Shown here piece after piece: positions 44,088 to 53,049 of a stretch of 64,000 nt of DNA (position 1 is its first letter; each line of letters begins with the position of its first letter). Below the pieces are notes generated by a model. The model searched no databases and was not told the origin of the DNA. It was given only the letters and a program-made list of their open reading frames with translations. The stretch is taken from NCBI RefSeq assembly GCF_022878925.1, contig NZ_CP084629.1, positions 682,001 to 746,000 of the forward strand, in the 5' to 3' direction. Source of the stretch: Caballeronia sp. TF1N1. GTDB taxonomy: Bacteria > Pseudomonadota > Gammaproteobacteria > Burkholderiales > Burkholderiaceae. A program made the position numbers and the translations under genes.

Positions 44088-44780
44088 GTGAGCACCGCAC
44101 CTCTGGTCCAGATCAGTCACGTCGTAAAGTCATACCGGCGCGGCGTGCAGACGGTGCCCGTGCTGACCGACATCTCGTTGTCCATCGCCGAAGGGGACTT
44201 CGTCGCGTTGATGGGACCGTCCGGCTCGGGCAAGAGCACGTTGCTCAATCTGATCGCGGGCATCGACCGGCCGGACAGCGGCGAGCTTCTTGTCGGCGGG
44301 CTCGATATCACGCGTTTGCCGGAGTCCGCGCTTGCCGACTGGCGCGCGGCTCATGTCGGCTTCATCTTCCAGTTCTATAACCTGATGCCGGTGCTCACCG
44401 CATTCGAGAACGTCGAATTGCCGTTGATGCTCACGCGCCTATCGCGCGCCGAACGGCGTGAACGTGTCGCGATGGTGCTGGACATGGTCAACATGAGCGA
44501 GCGCACGACTCACTATCCGTCGGAGCTATCCGGCGGCCAGCAGCAGCGCGTGGCGATTGCACGCGCCTTGATTACCGACCCGAAGCTGATCGTCGCCGAT
44601 GAACCCACGGGCGATCTCGACCGCACTTCTGCGGCCGAAGTCCTAACGATGCTGCAACGCCTGAATGAACGCGTTGGCAAGACCATCATCATGGTCACGC
44701 ACGACGCGCATGCCGCCAATGCCGCGAAGGCGCTGGTGCATCTTGAGAAGGGCGAGTTGATCGACGGCGCGGTGCGCTGA
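44088..44780 (+). CDS. ABC exporter ATPase, MacB/LolD type
   Basis: 230 aa from the GTG at 44088 (VSTAPLVQISHVVKSYRRG). Walker A GPSGSGKST, FIFQFYNLMPVLTAFENVEL typical of the MacB/LolD/FtsE group, signature LSGGQQQRVAIARAL, Walker B LIVADEPTGDLD and switch His in MVTHD. It energises the two FtsX-type permeases that follow. An ATG-started longer frame lies inside the adaptor gene and is rejected. Confidence 0.9.
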   Translation: MSTAPLVQISHVVKSYRRGVQTVPVLTDISLSIAEGDFVALMGPSGSGKSTLLNLIAGIDRPDSGELLVGGLDITRLPESALADWRAAHVGFIFQFYNLMPVLTAFENVELPLMLTRLSRAERRERVAMVLDMVNMSERTTHYPSELSGGQQQRVAIARALITDPKLIVADEPTGDLDRTSAAEVLTMLQRLNERVGKTIIMVTHDAHAANAAKALVHLEKGELIDGAVR

Positions 44781-44783
44781 ATC

Positions 44784-45938
44784 ATGTTCGTCTTTAAGCT
44801 CATTCTGCGCAATGCCACGCGTCACAAGCTCCGCACGGCGCTGACCGTGCTGGGCCTCACGATTGCGGTGCTTGCATACGGCCTGCTGCATACGGTCGTG
44901 GATGCGTGGTACGCGGGCGCGGCTGCGGCATCCAACGCGCGCCTGGTCACTCGCAATGCCATCTCGTTGGTGTTTCCTCTGCCTCTTGCATACGAGAATC
45001 GCATTCGCGGCGTGGATGGCGTGACGCTGGTTGCACGCTCGAACTGGTTCGGCGGCATCTATCGCGACCCCAAGAATTTTTTCGCGCAATTCGCGGTATC
45101 GGACAACTATCTGGATCTCTATCCCGAGTACATCGTCACGCCGCAAGCGCGCTCCGATTACCAGCGCGATCGCAAGGGCGTGCTCATCGGGCGACAGCTT
45201 GCGACGCAATACGGCTTCAAAGTGGGCGACGTCATTCCTCTCAAGGGGACGATCTATCCAGGAACGTGGGACTTCGTGGTGCGCGGCATCATGGAAGGGC
45301 GCGACGAATCGACCATCACGCGGCAACTCATCTTTCACTGGGAATATCTCAACGAGACGATTCGCAAGACCACCAAGCGTCAAGTGGATCAGGTCGGCGT
45401 GTATGTCGTGGGCATCGGAAATCCGGATCAGGCGGCCACCGTATCGCGCAATGTCGACAACGTCTTCAAGAACTCGCTTGCGGAGACGCTTACCGAAACC
45501 GAGCAAGCGTTTCAGCTGGGCTTCGTCGCGATGTCTAATCAGATCATTGCGGCCATACGTGTCGTCTCTTACGTGGTGATTCTCATCATCATGGCCGTGA
45601 TGGCCAATGCAATGGCCATGAGCGCACGCGAACGCACCGTCGAATACGCCACGCTCAAGGCGCTTGGATTCGGACCCACGTTTCTTAGCGTGCTCGTCTT
45701 CGGCGAGTCGCTGGCGATTTGCACGATGGGCGGTGCAATCGGCATACTCGCGACACCGCCGGTCGCCGATTTCTTCAAGAATGCGACAGGCGGCGTGTTT
45801 CCGGTCTTTCGCGTCTCGCACGAAACGATGATGCTGCAAGCTGCCTGCGCGTTCGTCATCGCGCTGGCGGCGGCGATCGTACCGGCGGTGCAGGCGAGCC
45901 GCGTGCGGATCGTCGAAGGCTTGCGAGCGATCGGATAA
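44784..45938 (+). CDS. ABC exporter permease 1, FtsX/MacB type
   Basis: 384 aa. One N-terminal transmembrane helix (ALTVLGLTIAVLAYGLL), a ~230-residue periplasmic MacB-like domain and three C-terminal helices (VVSYVVILIIMAVMANAMAM; ALKALGFGPTFLSVLVFGE; MMLQAACAFVIALAAAIVPA), the standard FtsX layout. 3 bp follow the ATPase. Two different permeases probably form a heterodimer. Confidence 0.88.
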   Translation: MFVFKLILRNATRHKLRTALTVLGLTIAVLAYGLLHTVVDAWYAGAAAASNARLVTRNAISLVFPLPLAYENRIRGVDGVTLVARSNWFGGIYRDPKNFFAQFAVSDNYLDLYPEYIVTPQARSDYQRDRKGVLIGRQLATQYGFKVGDVIPLKGTIYPGTWDFVVRGIMEGRDESTITRQLIFHWEYLNETIRKTTKRQVDQVGVYVVGIGNPDQAATVSRNVDNVFKNSLAETLTETEQAFQLGFVAMSNQIIAAIRVVSYVVILIIMAVMANAMAMSARERTVEYATLKALGFGPTFLSVLVFGESLAICTMGGAIGILATPPVADFFKNATGGVFPVFRVSHETMMLQAACAFVIALAAAIVPAVQASRVRIVEGLRAIG

Positions 45939-45947
45939 GGCGAGCAT

Positions 45948-47114
45948 ATGGCCATTCCCGTTTCATACATCGCGCGCAATCTATGGGCTCGCCGTCTCAC
46001 GACGATGTTGACCGCAGGCGGTCTCGCGCTCGTCGTCTTCGTGTTCTCGACCGTGCTCATGCTCGATGCGGGACTCAAGAAAACGCTCGTGTCCACGGGC
46101 GAACGCGATAACGTCGTGGTCATTCGCAAAGGCGCGGAAACGGAGATTCAAAGCTCGATCGACCGCAGTCAGGCGAACGTGATGGAGATGCATCCGTCTG
46201 TCGCGATGAATGGCGAGGGTGAGCCCTTCGCATCCAAAGAGACCGTGGTGCTCATCTCGCTCTATAAGCTCGGTTCGAATACGCCAGCGAATGTCGTGAT
46301 ACGCGGCGTATCGCCGACTGGCGTCGAACTGCGGCCGCAAGTGAGGCTTACGGCGGGGCGCATGTTCAGTCACGGGTCTTCGGAGATCATCGTCGGCAGC
46401 AGTATCGCCAAGGGCTTTGCGGGCACGCGCATTGGCGATCATTTGCGCTTCGCTCAGCGCGACTGGACCGTGGTGGGCCACTTCGATGCAGGCGGCAGCG
46501 GCTTCGATTCGGAGATATGGGGCGATGTCGATCAACTCATGCAGTCGTTTCGCCGCACGAGTTATTCGTCGATGGTCGTGAGGCTTGCCCGCAGCGATGC
46601 CTTCGACCGCTTTCGCGCGGATATCGACGTCGATCCTCGTCTTGCCGATGAAGCCAAGCGCGAGCAAGTGTTCTACGGCGATCAGTCGAAGGCGCTATCC
46701 ACGTTCATCAATATTCTCGGCATCACGCTTTCGATAATCTTTTCGATAGCAGCGATGATCGGCGCGATGATCACCATGTATGCCTCGGTCGCGAACCGGG
46801 TCGCGGAGATTGGAACGCTTCGCGCGTTAGGTTTCAAGCGCTTCGATGTGTTGATTGCGTTTCTGCTCGAAGCGCTGCTTTTGGGACTCGCCGGTGGACT
46901 CGTCGGCCTCGGCTGCGCGGCACTCATGCAGTTCGCTTCGTTTTCGACGACCAATTTTCAGACGTTCGCGGACCTGTCGTTCCGATTCGTGCTCACGCCA
47001 TCGGTCGTTATTCAAACGGTTTTATTCTCGATGATCATGGGGTTCGTCGGTGGCTTTCTGCCTGCCGTACGTGCTGCGAGGCTGAGCATCGTAGATGCGT
47101 TGCGAGCCCGATAA
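45948..47114 (+). CDS. ABC exporter permease 2, FtsX/MacB type
   Basis: 388 aa with the same topology as the preceding permease: one helix near residue 25 (LALVVFVFSTVLML), a periplasmic domain and three C-terminal helices (FINILGITLSIIFSIAAMIG; TLRALGFKRFDVLIAFLLEA; SVVIQTVLFSMIMGFVGGFL). Nine bp after permease 1. This adaptor-ATPase-two-permease set resembles DevBCA-like or lipid-related exporters. Cargo is unknown. Confidence 0.88.
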   Translation: MAIPVSYIARNLWARRLTTMLTAGGLALVVFVFSTVLMLDAGLKKTLVSTGERDNVVVIRKGAETEIQSSIDRSQANVMEMHPSVAMNGEGEPFASKETVVLISLYKLGSNTPANVVIRGVSPTGVELRPQVRLTAGRMFSHGSSEIIVGSSIAKGFAGTRIGDHLRFAQRDWTVVGHFDAGGSGFDSEIWGDVDQLMQSFRRTSYSSMVVRLARSDAFDRFRADIDVDPRLADEAKREQVFYGDQSKALSTFINILGITLSIIFSIAAMIGAMITMYASVANRVAEIGTLRALGFKRFDVLIAFLLEALLLGLAGGLVGLGCAALMQFASFSTTNFQTFADLSFRFVLTPSVVIQTVLFSMIMGFVGGFLPAVRAARLSIVDALRAR

Positions 47115-47126
47115 TCGCGAGACTGC

Positions 47127-49625
47127 TCAACCGCGATACACCGCACCTTTCGATCCATTGACCGCGAACACATCGCCTTCGGGCGCCGCGCGAACTTGTG
47201 CGCTTCGCGCGACGAGCGGCACGCGACGCGGCACGCCGGGCGCAAGATGGAACCAGTCGATGCTCGCGTAATAGTCCGGATCGACCACGTGCACCCATCG
47301 TGCAAGCTGTGTCGTTGCAATGTCGAGGAACCAGCCTTTGTCATCCTGACCGATGGTCGCGTTCAATCCGACATCACGTCGCTCGCCAATGGAAGGATCG
47401 GGAAAATGGAAAGCTTCTGACAATACCGCGCCGGTATCCTGATCGCGCAGAAGCACATGCGTGACATCGTGCGCGCGAGGACCGAAGCGATATGCATAGG
47501 CGATGTCGAAGAACGCGCCCAGCAGCGAAGCCGATTTGATACGCTGCACGCTGCGCGGAGATAGCACGACATTGCTCGCACCGCCTGCGACCTTCACCGC
47601 GCCATCGCGCAAGCACGACAGTTCGACGCGTGCGCGTATCTTGCGAGCCGTCTCGTTGACGAGATGCACATCGAGGCCGTCGAGGCCTTCATCGGTAATC
47701 AGCGCCTGAATAGGCTGAAGCACGCGCGCAAGCCCATGCAGCGCGCTTTTGGGCTTGTGACGCGCATCGATCACACCCCAGCCCGCGCCCGGACGCAGAT
47801 CCAGCAGATTCCATACGATGCCGCCCGCGCAGGTCGAACCTTCGCGACGCCATTCGGAAAACACAGCGCCGATCACATCGGCGACGACGGCGCGAGACAG
47901 TTCGAGATAGCGCTCGGGGTCTTCATAACGCAGACGCGCCACGTCGACGCGATACAGTTCGCGCAGATAGTGCTCGCGCACATCGTCGAAGTCCCATGCG
48001 GAACCGGGATCGCGCGGCACGCTTGTCTTCCAGCGTGGCTCATGCGCGCGCGCCGCATTCGGTACAGAGCGCAGCGTGACATCGTCGGGGACATTCGCGA
48101 ACGCAAGGCATTCGGAAGCGAAACGTACTTGCGCACGACGCGCGTCGTCGAACGGGCGCTGATATGCGCCGACGCCGTAGTAATGCGTGATGCCGCCGCG
48201 CGTGCCGAAGGGCATCGAGACGCTGTCGCCGGGCGCGGCGCTCGGTGAGTTCACGACATACGCCACATCGGCGCGATGCTTGGCGATGACTTCCGGAAGC
48301 AGTTGCGTGAAAAGGCCTTGTTGATAGGCATCGAATGGCAGACCCAGCATGGCCGCTTGCTGATGCACTTCGCTGCCGCCGCATAGCACTGCAAGCGATG
48401 CAAAACGCCGCGTGCGCGCAAGAAACTGTTCTGCTTCGAGTTGCACGCTCCGGTTGAATGCCTCGTCCGAGGGATAGTCGAAGTTGGCAAACGCAAAGTC
48501 TTGCCAGATCAGAATGCCGAATTCGTCCGCGAGTTCGTAAAAGGTATCGGATTCATAAAGCGTGATGCCGCTCACGCGAATGATGTTGAGCCCCGCATCG
48601 CGGCACAGGGTGAAGATGGCCGCGAGCTTGTCGCGCGATGCGTCGAGCGCGACGATATCGGCGGAAGTCCAGCATGCGCCGCGCGCGAACACCGGCACGC
48701 CGTTGACGATGATCTGAAAGCCCGTCTTGTCCGCACCGCGATCCACTTCGATATTTCGAAAACCAATCTGACCAAGCGCGATACGACCAAGCGTTTCGCT
48801 CGTCAAGGTCACGGCATAGAGCGATGGCGCGCCATGCGTATGCGGCCACCAGAGCCGCGCTTGCGGCACGCGCACTTGTCCCGTGAGCGTATGCGCGTCA
48901 CGCCATTGCAGCGGCGCCGTGGCCTCGCCATCGCCACATTCGACATGCATTTCCTCCGGCTCTTGCGGATGATAGAAATGTACAGTGACGTCGAGCAGAC
49001 CATCGGCACGATCGATTGAAGGCGCAAGCTCGATACGCTCGATGCCATTGCGCGCTTCGCCGATCAGTTCCACTGCGCGCCACGGACCCACTGGCTGAAT
49101 CGGCGGGCACCATCCGGGCATGTGTCCAAGCAAGGTCGTGCGTACGTTGCGCAGCGTCGCTGGCTGCGCGAGCTTCGGACGCCAGCGCGCACGGCCGCGT
49201 TTTGCGGCAAGTGCAGGCTGAATGGAACGAAAGCACAGATAAAGCGTCGCGTCGCCTTGCAGATTCAGATCGACATCGTGCGCGACGAACATAGAATCGG
49301 AGTCGAGCAGCTTGTCGTTATCGAGCCACACTTCGGCAATCGTCGCGAGGCCATTGAAGCGCACGCGCCGCTTGCCTTCACCCTGCAAGCGCACGCGATA
49401 CCAGTGATCCGACATCGCATAGGGCTGCGCGAGCGCATCTTCACCAACGCCGTTTGCACGGTGCGCCGATGCAATCGTGCCGGGCACGGGCGCATCGATC
49501 CAATGCGCGCTTTCATCGAGCGATGCAGGCGTCGCACAAGCGCCCGCAGCCGTGCTCGTGCACGTCCACCCTTCGGAGAGGCGTTGCGGCAGGCAAGCGT
49601 TGGACATATCGGACATGGAATGCAT
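47127..49625 (-). CDS. Glycoside hydrolase family 2 protein (beta-mannosidase-like)
   Basis: 832 aa from the ATG at 49625, with GAAGGAAGGA just upstream. No signal peptide is seen, so it is probably cytoplasmic. Residues ~20-180 are the GH2 sugar-binding domain, ~190-290 the immunoglobulin-like domain (ending WWPHTHGAPSLYAVTL), and ~300-640 the barrel (FQIIVNGVPVFARGACWTSA; LIWQDFAFANFDYP). The acid/base Glu is kept in an altered setting (LCGGSEVHQ where beta-mannosidases have GNNE), and the nucleophile-type Glu is in RFASECLAF. It is the last gene of the amino acid:carrier protein operon, 75 bp after DUF1839, behind a strong stem-loop. A transglycosylating or glycoside-cleaving role on the pathway product is conceivable. 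Confidence 0.83.
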   Translation of the reverse strand: MHSMSDMSNACLPQRLSEGWTCTSTAAGACATPASLDESAHWIDAPVPGTIASAHRANGVGEDALAQPYAMSDHWYRVRLQGEGKRRVRFNGLATIAEVWLDNDKLLDSDSMFVAHDVDLNLQGDATLYLCFRSIQPALAAKRGRARWRPKLAQPATLRNVRTTLLGHMPGWCPPIQPVGPWRAVELIGEARNGIERIELAPSIDRADGLLDVTVHFYHPQEPEEMHVECGDGEATAPLQWRDAHTLTGQVRVPQARLWWPHTHGAPSLYAVTLTSETLGRIALGQIGFRNIEVDRGADKTGFQIIVNGVPVFARGACWTSADIVALDASRDKLAAIFTLCRDAGLNIIRVSGITLYESDTFYELADEFGILIWQDFAFANFDYPSDEAFNRSVQLEAEQFLARTRRFASLAVLCGGSEVHQQAAMLGLPFDAYQQGLFTQLLPEVIAKHRADVAYVVNSPSAAPGDSVSMPFGTRGGITHYYGVGAYQRPFDDARRAQVRFASECLAFANVPDDVTLRSVPNAARAHEPRWKTSVPRDPGSAWDFDDVREHYLRELYRVDVARLRYEDPERYLELSRAVVADVIGAVFSEWRREGSTCAGGIVWNLLDLRPGAGWGVIDARHKPKSALHGLARVLQPIQALITDEGLDGLDVHLVNETARKIRARVELSCLRDGAVKVAGGASNVVLSPRSVQRIKSASLLGAFFDIAYAYRFGPRAHDVTHVLLRDQDTGAVLSEAFHFPDPSIGERRDVGLNATIGQDDKGWFLDIATTQLARWVHVVDPDYYASIDWFHLAPGVPRRVPLVARSAQVRAAPEGDVFAVNGSKGAVYRG

Positions 49626-49665
49626 GTTCCTTCCTTCTATGGGCGAAGATGAACATGATGAACGA

Positions 49666-49700
49666 AGCACGGGCCACGCGAGCAGCGTGGCCCCGGTGCT
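49666..49700 (-). other. Strong stem-loop between DUF1839 and GH2 genes
   Basis: AGCAC-GGGCCACGC, a 5-base loop (GAGCA), then GCGTGGCCC-CG-GTGCT: a 14-bp stem with a 2-base bulge. It begins right after the DUF1839 stop. No T-run follows on the minus strand. It could lower GH2 expression by partial termination, or protect the upstream mRNA end. Confidence 0.65.
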
Positions 49701-50714
49701 TCAAAGAAAACGCGCGGCGAGCGGTTCGATGACCTTCTCGTAAGATGCTTCGAGCGAATCGAGGCAGTCGGTACACGGGTCGAGCCGTGAACGCATGCGC
49801 GCCCGCGCAAGGCGGAACTGCATGACCATCGCTTCGTTCGCCATGGATTGCGCGCTCGTCTGGATTGCCTCAGGCACTTCGACGCCGTGCGCATTGAGCC
49901 ACACCAGATACTTCGACAGCAACTCGAAGTTCGAACCGAGCTGGCGCATCACGTTGAACGTGTAGAGATGGTAGTAAGACACATCCCGTTCGAGCAATGC
50001 ACGTAGATGCTCGGGAAACTCCGCGCGCCACTGCGAGACGGGGTTCGATGTCGGACGATCGAGCAAGCGCAGCTTGAGCAGATCGACCGAACGTTGCACC
50101 AGCGCCTGACCTTCGAGCGGCGCACGCGCGCGCTTGACGAACTCCACGTACGGAAAGAGCGCATGCACGTCGCTTGCAAGGTCTGGCATCAGGCGAAACA
50201 CGCCGTCATAGTCCTCGCCTGATAACGCGAAATAGCCCGCGTTATGGAAGTACGTGATGCGCTTTGCCGCTGCATCGATGGAGTCGACTGCAATGGTCGT
50301 CTTCGAATGCGACTGCTTGTACGCGGTTGCACGCGTGTCGGGCAGATAGAACGCATCCACTTCGGCGACCACTACGTGTCCGCGTTTGGTCTGCTCGCGC
50401 ACGTGAGCTTCGAGCGTGTCGAAAATCGCGAGCTCCTGGGCCTGCAGGCCGTAGAGCCGCGAGATGTCGTCGAGCGAGAACTTGGGGAACGTGAACTGAT
50501 CGCCTTCGAACGCCTGCGTCACGGTGAAGCTCAATGCGGCGTGCGGATCGCAGCCGTAGTGGTGCAAGAGCTCGATCCACAGATCGACGTAACAGTTGGT
50601 CTCCAGCCAGACGCGCTCGCCGCGATGCAACGCATGGCGGCTCGCTTCGTCTTGAGCGGCAGACTGTTCGTTGGACGCGCCAGTCACGGCGTGCTCGGGC
50701 GAGCGTGCGTTCAT
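49701..50714 (-). CDS. DUF1839 protein, candidate transferase of the carrier-protein pathway
   Basis: 337 aa; the ATG at 50714 overlaps the ligase stop (ATGA). An early segment ETNCYVDLWIELLHHYG and a later VAEVDAFYLPDTRATAYKQS followed by SHSKTTIAVD give a conserved-looking Cys, Asp and His. The layout reminds me of BtrH-like acyltransferases, papain-fold enzymes that move an acyl group from a carrier protein to an amine; this is a memory-based structural guess. DUF1839 genes commonly accompany amino acid:[carrier protein] ligases in proteobacteria. The C-terminal half is helical. Function is unproven; it is the best candidate for the step that offloads the aminoacyl group. Confidence 0.8.
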   Translation of the reverse strand: MNARSPEHAVTGASNEQSAAQDEASRHALHRGERVWLETNCYVDLWIELLHHYGCDPHAALSFTVTQAFEGDQFTFPKFSLDDISRLYGLQAQELAIFDTLEAHVREQTKRGHVVVAEVDAFYLPDTRATAYKQSHSKTTIAVDSIDAAAKRITYFHNAGYFALSGEDYDGVFRLMPDLASDVHALFPYVEFVKRARAPLEGQALVQRSVDLLKLRLLDRPTSNPVSQWRAEFPEHLRALLERDVSYYHLYTFNVMRQLGSNFELLSKYLVWLNAHGVEVPEAIQTSAQSMANEAMVMQFRLARARMRSRLDPCTDCLDSLEASYEKVIEPLAARFL

Positions 50715-51778
50715 GCGTCTTTGCCCAGTGTGCCGAGGCCATCGGCGACGAGCGGCGCCGCATTGCCCCACAGCAGTTCACGCACTGCGGCGGGCCACGC
50801 GTTCACATCGAGACCGTGATGACGGAAGAGCGCAAGCGTCGTACGTTCCATGCCGAAGCCCACGCATGCGGTATGCGCCACTTCGCCATTGCCCTGACGG
50901 ATGTTCCACAACTCGCCGAAGTGGTCCATGTGATAGTTGAACGACAAACATGCGGTCGGACGATCGGGCGTTGCAACCGGCACGAGCAGTTCGAATTTGA
51001 GTTCTTGCGCACGCTGGCTGTCGGCCACGATCTTGCCGCCGCGTCCGAAGAACGGGTCGTTAGCCAGATCGATTTCGAACGGCAGTTGCAGCAGATTCAC
51101 GAGCAGCGAGCCACGCTCGATCCACTTCTGACGGAACGCCATTACTTGCTCGGGGCTGCCCACGCGAATGTACTCGCGCATGCGGAACATCTGCATGCGG
51201 CCCGGATCGATGGACGGTTCGTGACGGAAGCAATACGAGAACGCATCGAAGATCGCGCCGTCTTCGGCGAGGTTGCCGCGCTTGGCAACGAGCGGATAGA
51301 TCGGATAACAGGCCGCGGGCGTGAGCACGAGACGCGTCGGCTTTTGCTGATCCATCCAGTCATCGGAACGCTCTTCTTCTTCGCCGATATGCACGATCTT
51401 GTCGAGCGCTTCGAGCAGACGATGATGTCCGCGATCATTGCCCTGGAACGAGTGAATCGTGCCGGCAAGGTTCGGGAAGCTCTTCAGGTACTCACTGTCT
51501 TCGAAGTCGCGGCGGCGCATGGCCGGCGGAAAGCGCAACGATTCCGCGTGCTGGTCGGCGCCGAGCAACGTGATCGCGTTGTTGAGACGGTCCACCACAT
51601 CCTCGAACACCGCGCTGCGGCCATAGAGGCCGTCTTCGCCCGTATCGATGAGAATGCCGGCGGCCATCAGCCGGTCGCGCAAGGTCAAATCCGATTTATC
51701 GTAGGGCACTTGACTGGTCTCGTTATGTGCTTGTTCTTCGGCCTGCATGAGCGCGGCCTGTTCGTTCGGCATGTTCAT
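50711..51778 (-). CDS. Amino acid:[carrier protein] ligase (truncated class II seryl-tRNA-synthetase homologue)
   Basis: 355 aa, only the catalytic core of an atypical SerRS with no tRNA-binding arm. Class II motif 2 is FRHEPSIDPGRMQMFRMRE (~184-202) and motif 3 GFGMERTTLALFRH (~307-320). Cys157, Glu202 and Cys305 match the zinc-ligand set of archaeal-type SerRS and of the Bradyrhizobium homologues shown (Mocibob and colleagues) to activate glycine or alanine and load it onto a dedicated carrier protein. The carrier protein gene lies two genes upstream. The specificity (Gly, Ala or other) cannot be read with confidence. Its ATG is 5 bp from the flavoprotein stop. Confidence 0.9.
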   Translation of the reverse strand: MNMPNEQAALMQAEEQAHNETSQVPYDKSDLTLRDRLMAAGILIDTGEDGLYGRSAVFEDVVDRLNNAITLLGADQHAESLRFPPAMRRRDFEDSEYLKSFPNLAGTIHSFQGNDRGHHRLLEALDKIVHIGEEEERSDDWMDQQKPTRLVLTPAACYPIYPLVAKRGNLAEDGAIFDAFSYCFRHEPSIDPGRMQMFRMREYIRVGSPEQVMAFRQKWIERGSLLVNLLQLPFEIDLANDPFFGRGGKIVADSQRAQELKFELLVPVATPDRPTACLSFNYHMDHFGELWNIRQGNGEVAHTACVGFGMERTTLALFRHHGLDVNAWPAAVRELLWGNAAPLVADGLGTLGKDA

Positions 51779-51783
51779 AATCG

Positions 51784-53049
51784 TTATAGGGTCCCGGTTG
51801 CGGAACGCTGCGCGAGCAGCAGATTCGCGGTGTTCAGTTCGATGCGGTCATTGCTGATCATGAGCGGCGCCGAGTGCAGATCGCGCAAGTGCCGCCCCAC
51901 GCTGAAGGGCGTATCGTTCTTGTAACCCGCCATGCCGCAGATCATCAGCGTCTCTTGCACGACGTGCACGGCCGATTGCGAAATGGCGAGCTTCAGCATG
52001 TTCAGATCGGAGGCAATGCCGATGGACGCGGTCAACGGTGCGTCGCTGTCGTCGGTCTGCAATGCCTGCCTTGCGAGCCGTTCCGCTTGCGCAGCCTCGA
52101 CCGAGGCGAGCGATTCGCGCAGACGCGCCTGCATCATGCGCACGAGCGTGACGGCTTGCGAAAGACGCGCGGCCGAAGGCGGCAATGCGCCCGGCTTGCC
52201 ACGCGCCTGATTACGGAAGAACTGATGCGCGCGATTCACGGCATCCGACGCAATACCGATCCACACCGCGGACCACAAGGTATGCGAAACCGGCAGCATG
52301 CTTTCATCGGCGATCTTCGAGAAAGGCGAGGGCAGAATCTGTTCGGCCTTGCCGCTTGCAGTGAGACGATGCCCCTGACTGCACGTGCCGCGCATGCCGA
52401 GCGTGTCCCACGTACCGCGCGATTCGAGCGTGCACGTCGAACGAGGCGCGACGATCAGCACCTGATCGGACGGCGGCGCGTCGGGATGACGGCGTGCGGT
52501 TACGAGAATGCAATCGGCATACGTGCCATACGAAATCGTCGGCGCGAGCTTTTCGATGTTGAAGGCGTCATCGGCAAGATCGACCGCACATGCGCTCGTG
52601 CGCATGTTGCCGCCGATATTTTCTTCCGATGTCGCCGATGCCAACAGCAGTTGCTCGTTCACCATGCGCGTGAGAAACGCGCGCTGCCAGGGCACATTCG
52701 CGCCGTGATCGACGATGCAGACGACCTGGCTCTGATGCATGGCGTAGATCATCGCGGCAGATGCGCAGCCTTGCGCGAGCGTTTCGCACAAGCGGGCCAC
52801 GCCCGTGAGCGAGAGCCCGTCGCCGCCGAAGCTTGCCGGCACCATTGCGGAGAAGAGACGCTCGGTACGCATTGCGGCCACGGCTTCAGCGGGGAAGCGT
52901 GCATCCTTGTCGACCGCTGCCGCATGCTTGCCGGCGATGGCCGAGACGCGACGCGCGGCTTCGAGCAACTCGCCTTCGCTGCGCGGCGCGATCACGCCGT
53001 CGCCTTTAACGTGTCCTGCTGCTTCGAGTTCTTGCGTGGCGGCGTTCAT
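51784..53049 (-). CDS. Acyl-CoA-dehydrogenase-like flavoprotein of the carrier-protein operon
   Basis: 421 aa, acyl-CoA dehydrogenase fold: N-terminal helical domain (FPAEAVAAMRTERLFSAMVP; FGGDGLSLTGVARLCETLAQ), middle beta domain (TISYGTYADCILVTARR; RGTWDTLGMRGTCSQGHRL) and C-terminal helical domain (RLSQAVTLVRMMQARLRES; ICGMAGYKNDTPFSVGRHLR). The ending resembles the DszC/hydroxylase-like branch as much as true fatty-acid dehydrogenases. No CoA-ligase or beta-oxidation gene is nearby. In operons with a carrier protein and aminoacyl ligase it most likely oxidises or hydroxylates the carrier-bound amino acid. Its ATG overlaps the carrier protein stop. Confidence 0.83.
   Translation of the reverse strand: MNAATQELEAAGHVKGDGVIAPRSEGELLEAARRVSAIAGKHAAAVDKDARFPAEAVAAMRTERLFSAMVPASFGGDGLSLTGVARLCETLAQGCASAAMIYAMHQSQVVCIVDHGANVPWQRAFLTRMVNEQLLLASATSEENIGGNMRTSACAVDLADDAFNIEKLAPTISYGTYADCILVTARRHPDAPPSDQVLIVAPRSTCTLESRGTWDTLGMRGTCSQGHRLTASGKAEQILPSPFSKIADESMLPVSHTLWSAVWIGIASDAVNRAHQFFRNQARGKPGALPPSAARLSQAVTLVRMMQARLRESLASVEAAQAERLARQALQTDDSDAPLTASIGIASDLNMLKLAISQSAVHVVQETLMICGMAGYKNDTPFSVGRHLRDLHSAPLMISNDRIELNTANLLLAQRSATGTL

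Noticed and set aside
42893..44095. 400-codon minus-strand frame opposite the HlyD adaptor
   Set aside because: Composition is that of a shadow frame and the plus-strand frame has clear adaptor domains and operon context.
44643..45947. 434-codon minus-strand frame opposite the ABC ATPase end and permease 1
   Set aside because: No recognisable domain; the permease on the other strand has the correct FtsX topology.
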